Program-made: the position numbers and the translations under genes
DNA from: Synechococcus sp. HW_metabat.21
GTDB lineage: Bacteria > Cyanobacteriota > Cyanobacteriia > PCC-6307 > Cyanobiaceae
Direction: 5' to 3'
DNA: 26,961 nucleotides
NCBI GenBank assembly: GCA_018623875.1
Contig: JAAZUZ010000006.1
Span: 1 to 26,961, forward strand
The notes under the pieces: generated by a model
What the model was told of the DNA's origin: nothing
Seen by the model: only the letters and a program-made list of their open reading frames with translations
The model's database searches: none
Part shown: one piece after another, positions 6,602 through 14,062 of the stretch
Numbering within the stretch: the first letter of the stretch is position 1
Layout: every line of letters starts with the position of its first letter

Positions 6602-8272
6602 TCAGCGCGGGAAGAGCCTTAGGCGCTGCTGGTTGCCGCTGCCGAACTCCGCTGAAGTCAGTTGGTAGCGGGCCGCTAGTTCCGCTTGCATTTTTCGGAT
6701 GGTTTCCGTTCGGGGTAGCAATTCCACCGGTTGCCCCTGGGGGAGGACGACCTGTTCAACGGCCAGGCGGCATTCCTCGAGGGCTTCGAAGGCATCGTCC
6801 CTGGCGCTGCTTCCTGGTGCCCGTTCCGTTGCGGCGCTGCCCCCTGCGCGATCGTCACGGCGCTGCAGCAAGCGCTCCAGGCCGCGCTGAATCTGGGGAA
6901 GGGTGTCGGCTTTGATCACGAGGATCGGTAGGCCCGCGTCTTGGGCGCGCCGGCGCAGCTCAGGGCGGTGACCGAGCTGTTGCCTGGCGGCCAGAACCAC
7001 ATCGGCTTCCTCGACCTCCTCCACGAGTTGCACAGGCAGGCGCCGGCCGCGGATGGCCTGCTCGATCAATGGCTCGCTGAGCCCCGCGTTGAAGAGATGC
7101 AGAGGTTGTTCTGGGACCGGTGCCTCGGGTGTATTGGTTGCCTCGGGGTCCGGTAGGGGGCGCCGGGCGAGGGGCGGCTGGCTGGAGACTCCAGTTGAGA
7201 CGACCGAGGCGTTCTGCAGGCGCCGTAGTGGTGGCGGTTTGGGGCTGCTGATGGCGGGCGCTACCGCTTCGCTGAGCTGCAGTCGCCCCTCGGCATCGAG
7301 TTGCCGCACCTGGGGACGCGGTAGTTGACCCCGCAGCAGTAGATCCACCGTGCGGGCGACATCGCGGTGCACCAGCCAGCGGTCGCGGCTGTGCATTTCC
7401 ACGGCCAGGGGGAAGGTCGGTTCAGCGGCCCGTTCAAGGACGGTCTTTTGGGTGCGCCGACGGCGGGCTTCCTCATCGCCCAGGGTGACCGACTCGATGC
7501 CCCCCACTAGGTCACTGAGGGTGGGGTTCTTGACCAGATTGGCCAGCTCATTGCCGTGGGCGGTCGCCACCAACATCACGCCCCGCTCGGCAATGGTGCG
7601 CGCCGCCTGAGCCTCCAGTTCGGTCCCGATCTCATCGATGACGATGACCTCGGGCATGTGGTTTTCGACAGCCTCGATCATCACCTGGTGTTGCAGCTCA
7701 GGCCGGGTGACCTGCATCCGGCGCGCCCGTCCGATCGCGGGGTGCGGGATGTCGCCATCTCCGGCGATCTCGTTGCTGGTGTCGATCACCACGACCCGTT
7801 TCTCCAGTTCATCGGCGAGAACGCGGGCGATTTCGCGCAGGGCAGTCGTCTTGCCGACCCCGGGGCGTCCCATCAGCAGAAGGGACTGACCGCAATCCAT
7901 GAGGTCGCGCACCATGGCCACGGTCCCGAAGACGGCCCGCCCAACCCGGCAGGTCAGTCCGACGACATCGCCGCTGCGGTTGCGAATCGCGCTGATGCGG
8001 TGCAGGGTGCGCTCGATCCCCGCGCGGTTGTCGCCTCCAAAGGATCCGAGTTGGGCGACGACGGCGGCCAGGTCGCTGCGTTCCATGGGGTCGTCCCCGA
8101 GGGCGACCGCGCGTCCGGGGTAGCGGGCCTCGGGGATCCGCCCCAGGTCCAGCACGACCTCGAGCAGTTGCTCGCGGGCCTCAGTTGGAGCGAGGGCCTC
8201 TCGGACGGCCTCGGGCAGGACCTCGAGCAGCCGATCGAGGTCGTCGGTGATGCGTTGCGGGCTTGAAGCCAT
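6602..8272 (-). CDS. ycf45: Ycf45-type AAA ATPase with C-terminal R3H-like domain
   Basis: The 556-residue protein joins a SpoIIIAA-like P-loop ATPase to a nucleic-acid-binding type domain. Walker A GRPGVGKT is at 135-142 and Walker B EVIVIDE at about 208-214. Further ATPase-family blocks are VVVIDTSNEIAGDGDIPH (from about 161) and ATAHGNELANLVKNPTL (from about 236). A proline-rich linker spans about 340-390. The C-terminal segment (about 500-556) has the R3H layout ending in an LRLFPR strand, but where R-x3-H is expected it reads R526-KMQ-A530. The protein is conserved in cyanobacteria and some plastids, and its role is not known to me. It lies 16 bases after ldpA on the same strand and probably shares its transcript. 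Confidence 0.87.
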   Translation of the reverse strand: MASSPQRITDDLDRLLEVLPEAVREALAPTEAREQLLEVVLDLGRIPEARYPGRAVALGDDPMERSDLAAVVAQLGSFGGDNRAGIERTLHRISAIRNRSGDVVGLTCRVGRAVFGTVAMVRDLMDCGQSLLLMGRPGVGKTTALREIARVLADELEKRVVVIDTSNEIAGDGDIPHPAIGRARRMQVTRPELQHQVMIEAVENHMPEVIVIDEIGTELEAQAARTIAERGVMLVATAHGNELANLVKNPTLSDLVGGIESVTLGDEEARRRRTQKTVLERAAEPTFPLAVEMHSRDRWLVHRDVARTVDLLLRGQLPRPQVRQLDAEGRLQLSEAVAPAISSPKPPPLRRLQNASVVSTGVSSQPPLARRPLPDPEATNTPEAPVPEQPLHLFNAGLSEPLIEQAIRGRRLPVQLVEEVEEADVVLAARQQLGHRPELRRRAQDAGLPILVIKADTLPQIQRGLERLLQRRDDRAGGSAATERAPGSSARDDAFEALEECRLAVEQVVLPQGQPVELLPRTETIRKMQAELAARYQLTSAEFGSGNQQRLRLFPR

Positions 8273-8288
8273 GGGGGCGTTCTAGCGA

Positions 8289-9305
8289 TTACCGCTCGAG
8301 CCAGGGTTGGATTAAAGCCTTCACGCTCCGGCTGGCGATCGCTTCGAGGGTCGGGATCTCCCGGAGGGGTTGGCCGCGCTCCTCCGCGTTCTGCAGCCAG
8401 GGTTGCAGCAGGCTGCGGGCCATGCCGCCAAACGCCACCCCAGCGGCTCGGGCTTGAGGGCCCAGCAGCGTAATGGTGTTGGCGTTGGTTCCTCCCGCCA
8501 GTTGCAGCGGGCCGGGCGGCGCCCAGGGGGTGATCGCCTCCAGCAACTTCACGGCGGAGCGAGCCGTTCCGGCTCCGACATCACCGCTCATGGGCCGGCC
8601 ATCGAGCTGCCAGAGCGGCCGGTAGCCCGCCCGGCGCAGGGCGTCAAAGCGAAGCCAGAGTTCCGCGGCGAGCTCCTGCGGGCTGAGGGCTGGGGCCTGC
8701 TGGCTGCCGGCGCCCCGCTCGAGCCCGCAGCTGACCGCGACGCGCTGCAGCGGAATGCCGCTGAGCTTGATCTGGTTGAGCCGCGTTTCAAAGGCCGTTT
8801 GCCGGCCCGCTTGGGTGTGCAGCTCCACCGCATCAGGGGCAATGGCCTGCAGCAGTGCCGGGACTGCTTCGGCGTCGAGCCACTGCTGGTGGTCCTCAAT
8901 CAGCCCCAGGGGGCAGGCCGGCAGGCAGCGGCCACAGCCGTAGCAGCGCTCGGACAGGACGCCACCGTGGTCCCCAATGGCCAAGGCCGGGCAGACCTTT
9001 TGGCAGGGTCTGGAGCAATCGCTGGGACAACGGCTGGGGTCAAAGCTCGCCTTGCGGAAGTGGGGATCTGCCCCGTCGCTGAGGCTGACCATCAGCCAGG
9101 GTCGCCGGGCCCCGCGGGCGAGGGCCCAGTCCATCCCGCGTCTCGCGGCCTCCGCGACGCCGGTGTCGGCGGCGATGTCAATGCAGTGAATGCCCGCTGC
9201 GGTGTAGAGCGCGCAGAGGTCCTCAATGGCCGCCAGGTCCTGGTTGCCAGCTCCACAAATCAATTTGACCCAGCGGCCGCTCTGGAGGGCCGCGTCTGGG
9301 GTCAA
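8289..9305 (-). CDS. ldpA: LdpA-family iron-sulfur protein
   Basis: This 338-residue protein matches LdpA, which in Synechococcus elongatus senses redox state and adjusts the circadian period to light. Eight cysteines arranged as in bacterial ferredoxins, C93-x3-C97-x3-C101-x3-C105 and C121-x2-C124-x2-C127-x3-C131, should hold two [4Fe-4S] clusters. The N-terminal WVKLICGAGNQDL block and the C-terminal region with GGTNANTITLLG fit the family. The start is a TTG at 9305 that overlaps the ndhN stop codon as TTGA, so translation is probably coupled. No ATG gives the right N-terminus. Its place directly after an NDH-1 subunit gene fits a link to the plastoquinone redox state. Confidence 0.88.
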   Translation of the reverse strand: MTPDAALQSGRWVKLICGAGNQDLAAIEDLCALYTAAGIHCIDIAADTGVAEAARRGMDWALARGARRPWLMVSLSDGADPHFRKASFDPSRCPSDCSRPCQKVCPALAIGDHGGVLSERCYGCGRCLPACPLGLIEDHQQWLDAEAVPALLQAIAPDAVELHTQAGRQTAFETRLNQIKLSGIPLQRVAVSCGLERGAGSQQAPALSPQELAAELWLRFDALRRAGYRPLWQLDGRPMSGDVGAGTARSAVKLLEAITPWAPPGPLQLAGGTNANTITLLGPQARAAGVAFGGMARSLLQPWLQNAEERGQPLREIPTLEAIASRSVKALIQPWLER

Positions 9306-9769
9306 GCGGCTGCGGTCAAAACAGAGCTCAGGGGCTGCCAGCGCAGGGCACGGGCGCCGCCCATCTCGACAACGATCTTCAGCCGAGGTTCGCGATCGGT
9401 GAGGTTGATCAGGGCTTGGAGCTCGCCGGTGGAGAGGACCTGGCCCTCCAGGAGCCAGAGCAGGACCGGGGCCGTTCCTTCAAAAAGATGTCCGAGCTGC
9501 GGGGTCGCCATCTGCACTTCGCCAACGGCCGCGCCGCGACCGACGCTTTGGTGGCCAAGGTGGGGCGGACGGACACCGTGGGACTGAAGCAGGAAGGCTT
9601 CGGGGTCTCCGAGGCCACGGGCCGAGGTCAGCTGGGCGCGGTAGCCGGCGGCCCGCATCCGGCGGAGCAGCCGGGTTTCTGCGCCACCTTCTAATGGGGC
9701 GTAGAGAGCGAGGGCGCCCGCCCGCTCCAGCTCCTGGCGGAAACCACGGCCGGTGAGCAGGAGGGGCAT
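9302..9769 (-). CDS. ndhN: NAD(P)H-quinone oxidoreductase subunit N
   Basis: This 155-residue protein is the cyanobacteria- and plastid-specific NdhN subunit of the photosynthetic NDH-1 complex in the thylakoid membrane. It lies on the cytoplasmic arm and takes part in cyclic electron flow, respiration and CO2 uptake. The N-terminus MPLLLTGRGFRQELERAGALALYAPLEGG and the C-terminal INLTDREPRLKIVVEMGGARALRW block match the family. The ATG at 9769 gives the normal length. The frame stays open to 10051, but that extension is not family-like and would run through the intergenic region. It is the first gene of a minus-strand unit with ldpA and ycf45 and is divergent from rplC. Confidence 0.9.
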   Translation of the reverse strand: MPLLLTGRGFRQELERAGALALYAPLEGGAETRLLRRMRAAGYRAQLTSARGLGDPEAFLLQSHGVRPPHLGHQSVGRGAAVGEVQMATPQLGHLFEGTAPVLLWLLEGQVLSTGELQALINLTDREPRLKIVVEMGGARALRWQPLSSVLTAAA

Positions 9770-9849
9770 GGGGCAGATCTGCGCTTCGGGAAGTCTGGCA
9801 GCTGATCGCAGGGGAAGGGTGTTAGGCGCTGGGGTATGGTGTTCGCTTG

Positions 9850-9859
9850 TGCAATTGCA
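9850..9859. promoter_or_regulatory. 10-base perfect palindrome, possible operator
   Basis: TGCAATTGCA reads the same on both strands and lies 10 bases downstream of the candidate plus-strand -10 element. Its place between two divergent transcription units would suit a transcription-factor site, but no factor can be named. Confidence 0.35.
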
Positions 9860-10056
9860 ACTGTGCCCGTCCGCTAGCCGGGCCTCCAGGGCAATGCACA
9901 AGGTCGCCAGTGGTGGCGGCCTTCCCGGGCCCGTGTGGCTCTTCTGAGTCGCCGGGATACTGCTCAACCTCGAAGTCGCCTCTGGCTCCTTCTTCTGAGC
10001 AAGTCCCAGCCCCCACTGATTCGAGTCGCTAGCTCCGCCGCATTGGTCCACTGCAG

Positions 10057-10073
10057 TTCCGGTTTAACCGGAA
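10057..10073. promoter_or_regulatory. 17-base inverted repeat in the rplC leader
   Basis: TTCCGGTTTAACCGGAA consists of two eight-base arms around one central T. In RNA it can form a 5-6 pair hairpin, and in DNA it could be a dimer-binding site. It lies 87 bases before the rplC start and has no following T-run, so it is not a terminator. Confidence 0.45.
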
Positions 10074-10160
10074 ATCTCAGCTCCATCGGTTACTTGCGTC
10101 ACTCGATTCAGTAACGCCGCTCCCAGCGAGTGGTGGTCCAGCTGGCGTATCTCCCTCCTT

Positions 10161-10808
10161 ATGTCCATCGGCATTCTTGGGAAGAAACTGGGCATGTCCC
10201 AGTTCTTCGACGACGAAGGCAGGGCCATCCCGGTCACCGTGATCGAGGCAGGTCCTTGCCGCATTACCCAACTCAAAACCGACAGCACCGACGGCTACAC
10301 CGCCGTTCAGCTGGGCTTCGGTGATATCCGCGACAAGCTCGTCAGCAAGCCCGCCAAGGGCCACCTGGCTAAGTCGGGCGACGAGCTGCTGCGCCACCTG
10401 AAGGAATACCGCGTTGACACCGTCGACGGTCTGGAACTTGGTGGTGCCGTCACCGTGGCCGCCTTTGAGGCGGGCCAGAAGGTCGATGTGAGCGGCGACA
10501 CCATTGGTCGTGGTTTCGCTGGTTACCAGAAGCGCCACGGCTTCAGCCGCGGCCCCATGACCCACGGTTCAAAGAACCACCGCGAGCCTGGTTCCACCGG
10601 CGCCGGTACGACTCCCGGCCGCGTGTACCCCGGTAAGCGCATGGCTGGTCGCTACGGCGGCAAGCAGATCACCACCCGCGGTCTCACCATCCTCAAAGTG
10701 GATGCTGAGCGCAACCTGCTCGTGGTGAAAGGCTCGGTTCCCGGCAAGCCCGGTGCCCTGCTGAACATCCTCCCCGCTAAGCGGGTGGGCGCCAAAGCCG
10801 CGAACTGA
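10161..10808 (+). CDS. rplC: 50S ribosomal protein L3
   Basis: This 215-residue protein is an early-assembly 23S rRNA binder near the peptidyl-transferase centre. The family signature runs from GRGFAGYQKRHGFSRG (117 onward) through GPMTHGSKNHREPGS to about residue 167, including the glutamine that is often methylated in bacteria. It is the first gene of the operon. rpsJ, which precedes rplC in E. coli, is absent here, as is usual in cyanobacteria. The ATG at 10161 gives the family N-terminus (MSIGILGKKLGM). No Shine-Dalgarno sequence precedes it. Confidence 0.97.
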   Translation: MSIGILGKKLGMSQFFDDEGRAIPVTVIEAGPCRITQLKTDSTDGYTAVQLGFGDIRDKLVSKPAKGHLAKSGDELLRHLKEYRVDTVDGLELGGAVTVAAFEAGQKVDVSGDTIGRGFAGYQKRHGFSRGPMTHGSKNHREPGSTGAGTTPGRVYPGKRMAGRYGGKQITTRGLTILKVDAERNLLVVKGSVPGKPGALLNILPAKRVGAKAAN

Positions 10809-10819
10809 GGAGGACAGAG

Positions 10820-11455
10820 ATGGCTAACTGTGTTGTTCGCGACTGGCAAGGCAAAGAGGCCGGCAAGGCCAGCCTTGACCTGAAAGTCGCTAAGGAAAGC
10901 TCCGCTAACGATCTGGTGCACCGCGCTGTGGTGCGTCAGCTCGCGAATGTCCGTCAGGGCACGGCCAGCACCCTTACCCGTGCTGAGGTGGCCGGCGGTG
11001 GCCGCAAGCCCTACAAGCAGAAGGGCACCGGTCGCGCCCGTCAGGGTTCGATCCGGACTCCCCTGCGCCCCGGTGGTGGTGTGGTGTTTGGGCCCAAGCC
11101 CCGCAGCTACACCCTTGCGATGAACCGTAAGGAGCGTCGTCTGGCTCTGCGCACTGCGCTGATGAGCCGCGCCGCTGACATCACCGTGGTGAAGGGCTTT
11201 GCTTCGGGTCTCGAAACCCCGAAGACCAAAGAAATCACTGCTGCCCTAAGCCGCTTCGGCATCGCCGATGGCTCCAAGGTGCTGGTGGTGCTGGATGCCC
11301 CCAGCGAGGTGGTGCGCCGCTCCGTGCGCAACCTCGAAAAGGTGAAGCTGATCGCCGCTGATCAGCTCAACGTGTTTGACCTGCTCCACGCCAATTCCTT
11401 GGTGGTGAGCGAGGAAGCACTCGCGAAGATTCAGGAGGTCTACGGCGATGACTGA
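10820..11455 (+). CDS. rplD: 50S ribosomal protein L4
   Basis: This 211-residue protein has a globular domain on the outside of the 50S subunit and an extended loop that lines the peptide exit tunnel. The loop is seen at about residues 59-95 (GGGRKPYKQKGTGRARQGS, then PLRPGGGVVFGPKPR). In E. coli, L4 also represses its own operon, but nothing here shows whether that holds. A strong AGGAGG ribosome-binding site (10808-10813) begins on the last base of the rplC stop codon. The 3' end overlaps rplW by eight bases. Confidence 0.97.
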   Translation: MANCVVRDWQGKEAGKASLDLKVAKESSANDLVHRAVVRQLANVRQGTASTLTRAEVAGGGRKPYKQKGTGRARQGSIRTPLRPGGGVVFGPKPRSYTLAMNRKERRLALRTALMSRAADITVVKGFASGLETPKTKEITAALSRFGIADGSKVLVVLDAPSEVVRRSVRNLEKVKLIAADQLNVFDLLHANSLVVSEEALAKIQEVYGDD

Positions 11456-11750
11456 ACGCTTTCAAGGTCGCCTGGCGGATGTGATCCGTCGGCCCCTGAT
11501 TACTGAGAAGGCCACCCGCGCCATCGAGCTCAATCAGTACACCTTCGAGGTGGACCATCGGGCTGCTAAGCCCGACATCAAGGCTGCCGTTGAGCAACTG
11601 TTCGACGTCAAAGTCGTTGGTGTGAGCACCATGAACCCCCCTCGCCGCGCCCGCCGCGTGGGCCGATTCGCCGGCAAGCGTGCCCAGGTGAAGAAGGCAG
11701 TGGTTCGCCTTGCCGATGGCAATGCCATCCAGCTGTTCCCTGAAGCCTGA
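11448..11750 (+). CDS. rplW: 50S ribosomal protein L23
   Basis: This 100-residue protein sits at the tunnel exit and is the docking point for trigger factor and the signal recognition particle. DVIRRPLITEKATRAIELNQYTFEVD near the N-terminus and the KVVGVSTMNPPRRARR segment match the family. It begins inside the last codons of rplD in another frame, which suggests coupled translation. The in-frame ATG at 11448 is preceded by the rplD 3' purine-rich sequence CAGGAGG. Confidence 0.96.
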   Translation: MTERFQGRLADVIRRPLITEKATRAIELNQYTFEVDHRAAKPDIKAAVEQLFDVKVVGVSTMNPPRRARRVGRFAGKRAQVKKAVVRLADGNAIQLFPEA

Positions 11751-11765
11751 GGGGTCTGAAGAACT

Positions 11766-12629
11766 ATGGGAATCCGTAAGTACCGCCCCATCACCCCCGG
11801 CACCCGTACCCGTGTCGCCAGCGATTTCGCTGAAGTCACCGGTCGCGGTCGTGAACGGGGCCTGGTGGTGGCCAAGCACCAGCGCAAAGGTCGCAACAAC
11901 CGTGGTGTGATCACCTGCCGCCATCGCGGCGGTGGCCACAAGCGCCTCTACCGCCTCGTTGACTTCCGCCGCAACAAGCACGGCGTGGTCGCAAAGGTGG
12001 CAGCGATCCACTACGACCCCCACCGCAACGCCCGCCTGGCTTTGCTCTTCTACGCCGATGGCGAGAAGCGCTACATCCTGGCTCCCGCCGGCGTGACCGT
12101 GGGCTCCACCGTGGTCTCAGGACCCGATGCCCCGATCGAGACCGGCAACGCCCTGCCCCTCTCGGCGATCCCCCTGGGCTCCAGCGTTCACTGCGTTGAG
12201 CTCTATGCCGGTCGCGGCGGCCAGATGGTTCGTACCGCTGGCGCCAGTGCCCAGGTGATGGCCAAAGAAGGTGACTACGTCGCCCTCAAGCTGCCCTCCA
12301 CCGAGGTGCGCCTTGTGCGCCGCGAGTGCTACGCCACCATCGGCGAAGTGGGCAACTCCGAGGTCCGGAACACCAGCCTCGGTAAGGCCGGCCGTCGCCG
12401 CTGGCTGGGTCGCCGCCCTCAGGTCCGAGGCAGCGTGATGAACCCTTGCGATCACCCCCACGGTGGTGGCGAGGGCCGCGCTCCGATCGGCCGTTCTGGT
12501 CCTGTCACCCCTTGGGGCAAGCCTGCTCTGGGCCTCAAGACCCGCAAGCGGAACAAACCCAGCAATCGGTTTGTGCTCCGGAAACGTCGCCGCACCTCCA
12601 AGCGGAGCCGTGGCGGACGCGATTCCTGA
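11766..12629 (+). CDS. rplB: 50S ribosomal protein L2
   Basis: This 287-residue protein is essential for subunit joining and for shaping the peptidyl-transferase centre. The conserved block NPCDHPHGGGEGRAPIG starts at residue 226 and includes the invariant histidine region. The basic tail (about 258-287) ends in RRRTSKRSRGGRDS. The length is slightly above that of E. coli (273), as expected for cyanobacterial and plastid L2. It follows rplW by 15 bases. Confidence 0.97.
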   Translation: MGIRKYRPITPGTRTRVASDFAEVTGRGRERGLVVAKHQRKGRNNRGVITCRHRGGGHKRLYRLVDFRRNKHGVVAKVAAIHYDPHRNARLALLFYADGEKRYILAPAGVTVGSTVVSGPDAPIETGNALPLSAIPLGSSVHCVELYAGRGGQMVRTAGASAQVMAKEGDYVALKLPSTEVRLVRRECYATIGEVGNSEVRNTSLGKAGRRRWLGRRPQVRGSVMNPCDHPHGGGEGRAPIGRSGPVTPWGKPALGLKTRKRNKPSNRFVLRKRRRTSKRSRGGRDS

Positions 12630-12664
12630 TCAACCTCACCGCTTTGCTGTTCGTTTAAACCGCT

Positions 12665-12940
12665 ATGGGACGTTCACTCAAAAAAGGTCCGTTCATTGCT
12701 GACAGCCTTCTGCGCAAGGTTGAGAAGCAGAACGCCGCCGACGACAAGTCCGTGATCAAGACCTGGTCACGTGCTTCCACGATCCTGCCGATGATGATCG
12801 GCCACACCATTGCCGTGCACAACGGCAAGGCCCATGTGCCCGTCTATGTGACTGAGCAGATGGTGGGCCACAAGCTGGGGGAATTTGCGCCGACGCGTAA
12901 CTTCCGCGGCCACATCAAGGACAAGAAAGGAGGCCGCTGA
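12665..12940 (+). CDS. rpsS: 30S ribosomal protein S19
   Basis: This 91-residue protein of the 30S head contacts S13 and forms the B1a bridge region. MGRSLKKGPFIADSLLRKVEK, then MIGHTIAVHNGKAHVPVYVTEQMVGHKLGEFAPTR, are family hallmarks. It follows rplB after 35 bases with no clear Shine-Dalgarno sequence; the gap contains only a GTTTAAAC palindrome. Confidence 0.97.
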   Translation: MGRSLKKGPFIADSLLRKVEKQNAADDKSVIKTWSRASTILPMMIGHTIAVHNGKAHVPVYVTEQMVGHKLGEFAPTRNFRGHIKDKKGGR

Positions 12941-12944
12941 GGAC

Positions 12945-13298
12945 ATGGCAAACACCTCATCCACGACTGCTCAGGCACACGGCCGCTACATCCGCGGCTC
13001 CGTGTCCAAGGTTCGCCGGGTTCTCGATCAGATCCGCGGTCGCAGCTATCGCGACGCGCTGATCATGCTCGAGTTCATGCCCTATCGCTCCACAGGTCCG
13101 ATCACCAAGGTCCTGCGCAGCGCTGTGGCCAACGCCGAGCACAACCTGGGTCTCGATCCCGCTTCCCTCGTGATCTCCTCCGCTACTGCGGACATGGGTC
13201 CGGTGATGAAGCGCTATCGCCCCCGTGCCCAGGGTCGCGCCTACGCGATCCAGAAAAAGACTTGCCACATCAGCATTGCTGTGGCTCCTGCCGCCTGA
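12945..13298 (+). CDS. rplV: 50S ribosomal protein L22
   Basis: This 117-residue protein spans the 50S subunit and sends a beta hairpin into the exit tunnel near the constriction with L4. The segment GRYIRGSVSKVRRVLDQIRGRSYRDAL and the C-terminal hairpin MKRYRPRAQGRAYAIQKKTCHISI are characteristic. The ATG at 12945 is chosen over an upstream frame extension because a strong AAAGGAGG ribosome-binding site (12926-12933) precedes it. That site lies in the end of rpsS. Confidence 0.96.
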   Translation: MANTSSTTAQAHGRYIRGSVSKVRRVLDQIRGRSYRDALIMLEFMPYRSTGPITKVLRSAVANAEHNLGLDPASLVISSATADMGPVMKRYRPRAQGRAYAIQKKTCHISIAVAPAA

Positions 13299-13317
13299 CC
13301 CCCGAGGACACCGATCG

Positions 13318-14046
13318 ATGGGACACAAGATCCATCCAACCGGCTTGCGCCTGGGGATCACCCAGGAACACCGGTCCCGCTGGTACGCCCCCAGCAAGAC
13401 CTATCCGTCTCTCCTGAAGGAAGACGATCAGATCCGTAAGTTCATCCACAAGAAGTACGGCGCCGCTGGCATCAGCGACGTTGTGATCTCCCGTAAGGCC
13501 GATCAGCTCGAGGTTGAACTCAAAACTGCCCGCCCCGGCGTTCTCGTCGGCCGCCAGGGCAGCGGTATCGAAGAGCTGCGCAGCGGCATCCAGAAGACCA
13601 TCCGTGACTCCGCCCGTCAGGTGCGGATCAACGTGGTTGAAGTGGAGCGCGTTGACGCCGACGCTTTCCTGCTGGCTGAGTACATCGCTCAACAGCTCGA
13701 GAAGCGCGTTGCTTTCCGTCGCGTTATGCGTATGGCCATCCAGCGCGCTCAGCGCGCCGGTGTCCTGGGCATGAAGCTTCAGGTCAGCGGCCGCCTCAAC
13801 GGTGCAGAAATTGCCCGTACCGAGTGGAGCCGTGAAGGTCGGGTGCCCCTGCACACCCTCCGCGCTGACATCGACTACGCAACCAAAGTTGCCACCACCA
13901 CCTACGGGGTGCTTGGCATCAAGGTTTGGGTCTTCAAAGGCGAAGTGCTTCCCGGCAGCCAGGACAAAGTGCCCGTGGGTGCAAGTCCGAAGCGCCGCGC
14001 TAGCCGTCGGCCCCAACAGTTCGAAGACCGTTCGAACGAAGAGTGA
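13318..14046 (+). CDS. rpsC: 30S ribosomal protein S3
   Basis: This 242-residue protein lies at the mRNA entry site of the 30S subunit and helps unwind mRNA. MGHKIHPTGLRLGITQEHRSRWY is the conserved N-terminus. A KH RNA-binding domain covers about residues 40-110 and includes the VGRQGSGIEELRSGI loop. The C-terminal domain includes GRLNGAEIARTEW. The basic, polar tail after residue 220 fits cyanobacterial S3. The longer frame back to 13225 is a read-through of the rplV 3' end and is not used. Confidence 0.97.
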   Translation: MGHKIHPTGLRLGITQEHRSRWYAPSKTYPSLLKEDDQIRKFIHKKYGAAGISDVVISRKADQLEVELKTARPGVLVGRQGSGIEELRSGIQKTIRDSARQVRINVVEVERVDADAFLLAEYIAQQLEKRVAFRRVMRMAIQRAQRAGVLGMKLQVSGRLNGAEIARTEWSREGRVPLHTLRADIDYATKVATTTYGVLGIKVWVFKGEVLPGSQDKVPVGASPKRRASRRPQQFEDRSNEE

Positions 14047-14062
14047 TCAGGAGGCCTGAACC

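Larger units (their letters stand above)
9770..10160 (+). promoter_or_regulatory. 391-base divergent regulatory region and rplC leader
   Basis: This is the only long stretch without a gene in the window. It separates ndhN (-) from the ribosomal-protein operon (+). A TAnnnT element, TATGGT (9835-9840), is the best -10 candidate for the plus strand but has no good -35 box. On minus, TTGCAA with CATACC at 16 bases is an equally weak ndhN candidate. The region also holds two perfect palindromes (9850-9859 and 10057-10073). It ends in a pyrimidine run, CTCCCTCCTT (10151-10160), directly before the rplC ATG, with no Shine-Dalgarno sequence. Short open frames here have no protein-like composition. 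Confidence 0.55.

Noticed and set aside
8335..8342. A HIP1 octamer (GCGATCGC).
   Set aside because: I noticed only one copy in the window. It is common in many cyanobacteria and carries no information here.
8370..9587. A 405-codon open frame on plus, antisense to ldpA and ndhN.
   Set aside because: It lies opposite two well-recognised genes, and its composition (Gly, Ala, Arg and Gln rich) is what the GC-rich complement of coding DNA gives. No family segments are seen.
9847..10032. A 61-codon frame in the rplC leader as a small gene.
   Set aside because: It has no ribosome-binding site and an odd Cys-, Pro- and Ser-rich composition, and it crosses likely regulatory DNA.
9769..10051. A longer ndhN start at 10051.
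   Set aside because: The extra 94 residues do not resemble NdhN and would make the protein far longer than the family.
12650..12657. GTTTAAAC palindrome before rpsS, compared with the rplC-leader inverted repeat.
   Set aside because: It shares only the central TTTAA-type core, is short, and lies at an ordinary gene junction, so a common regulator is not supported.
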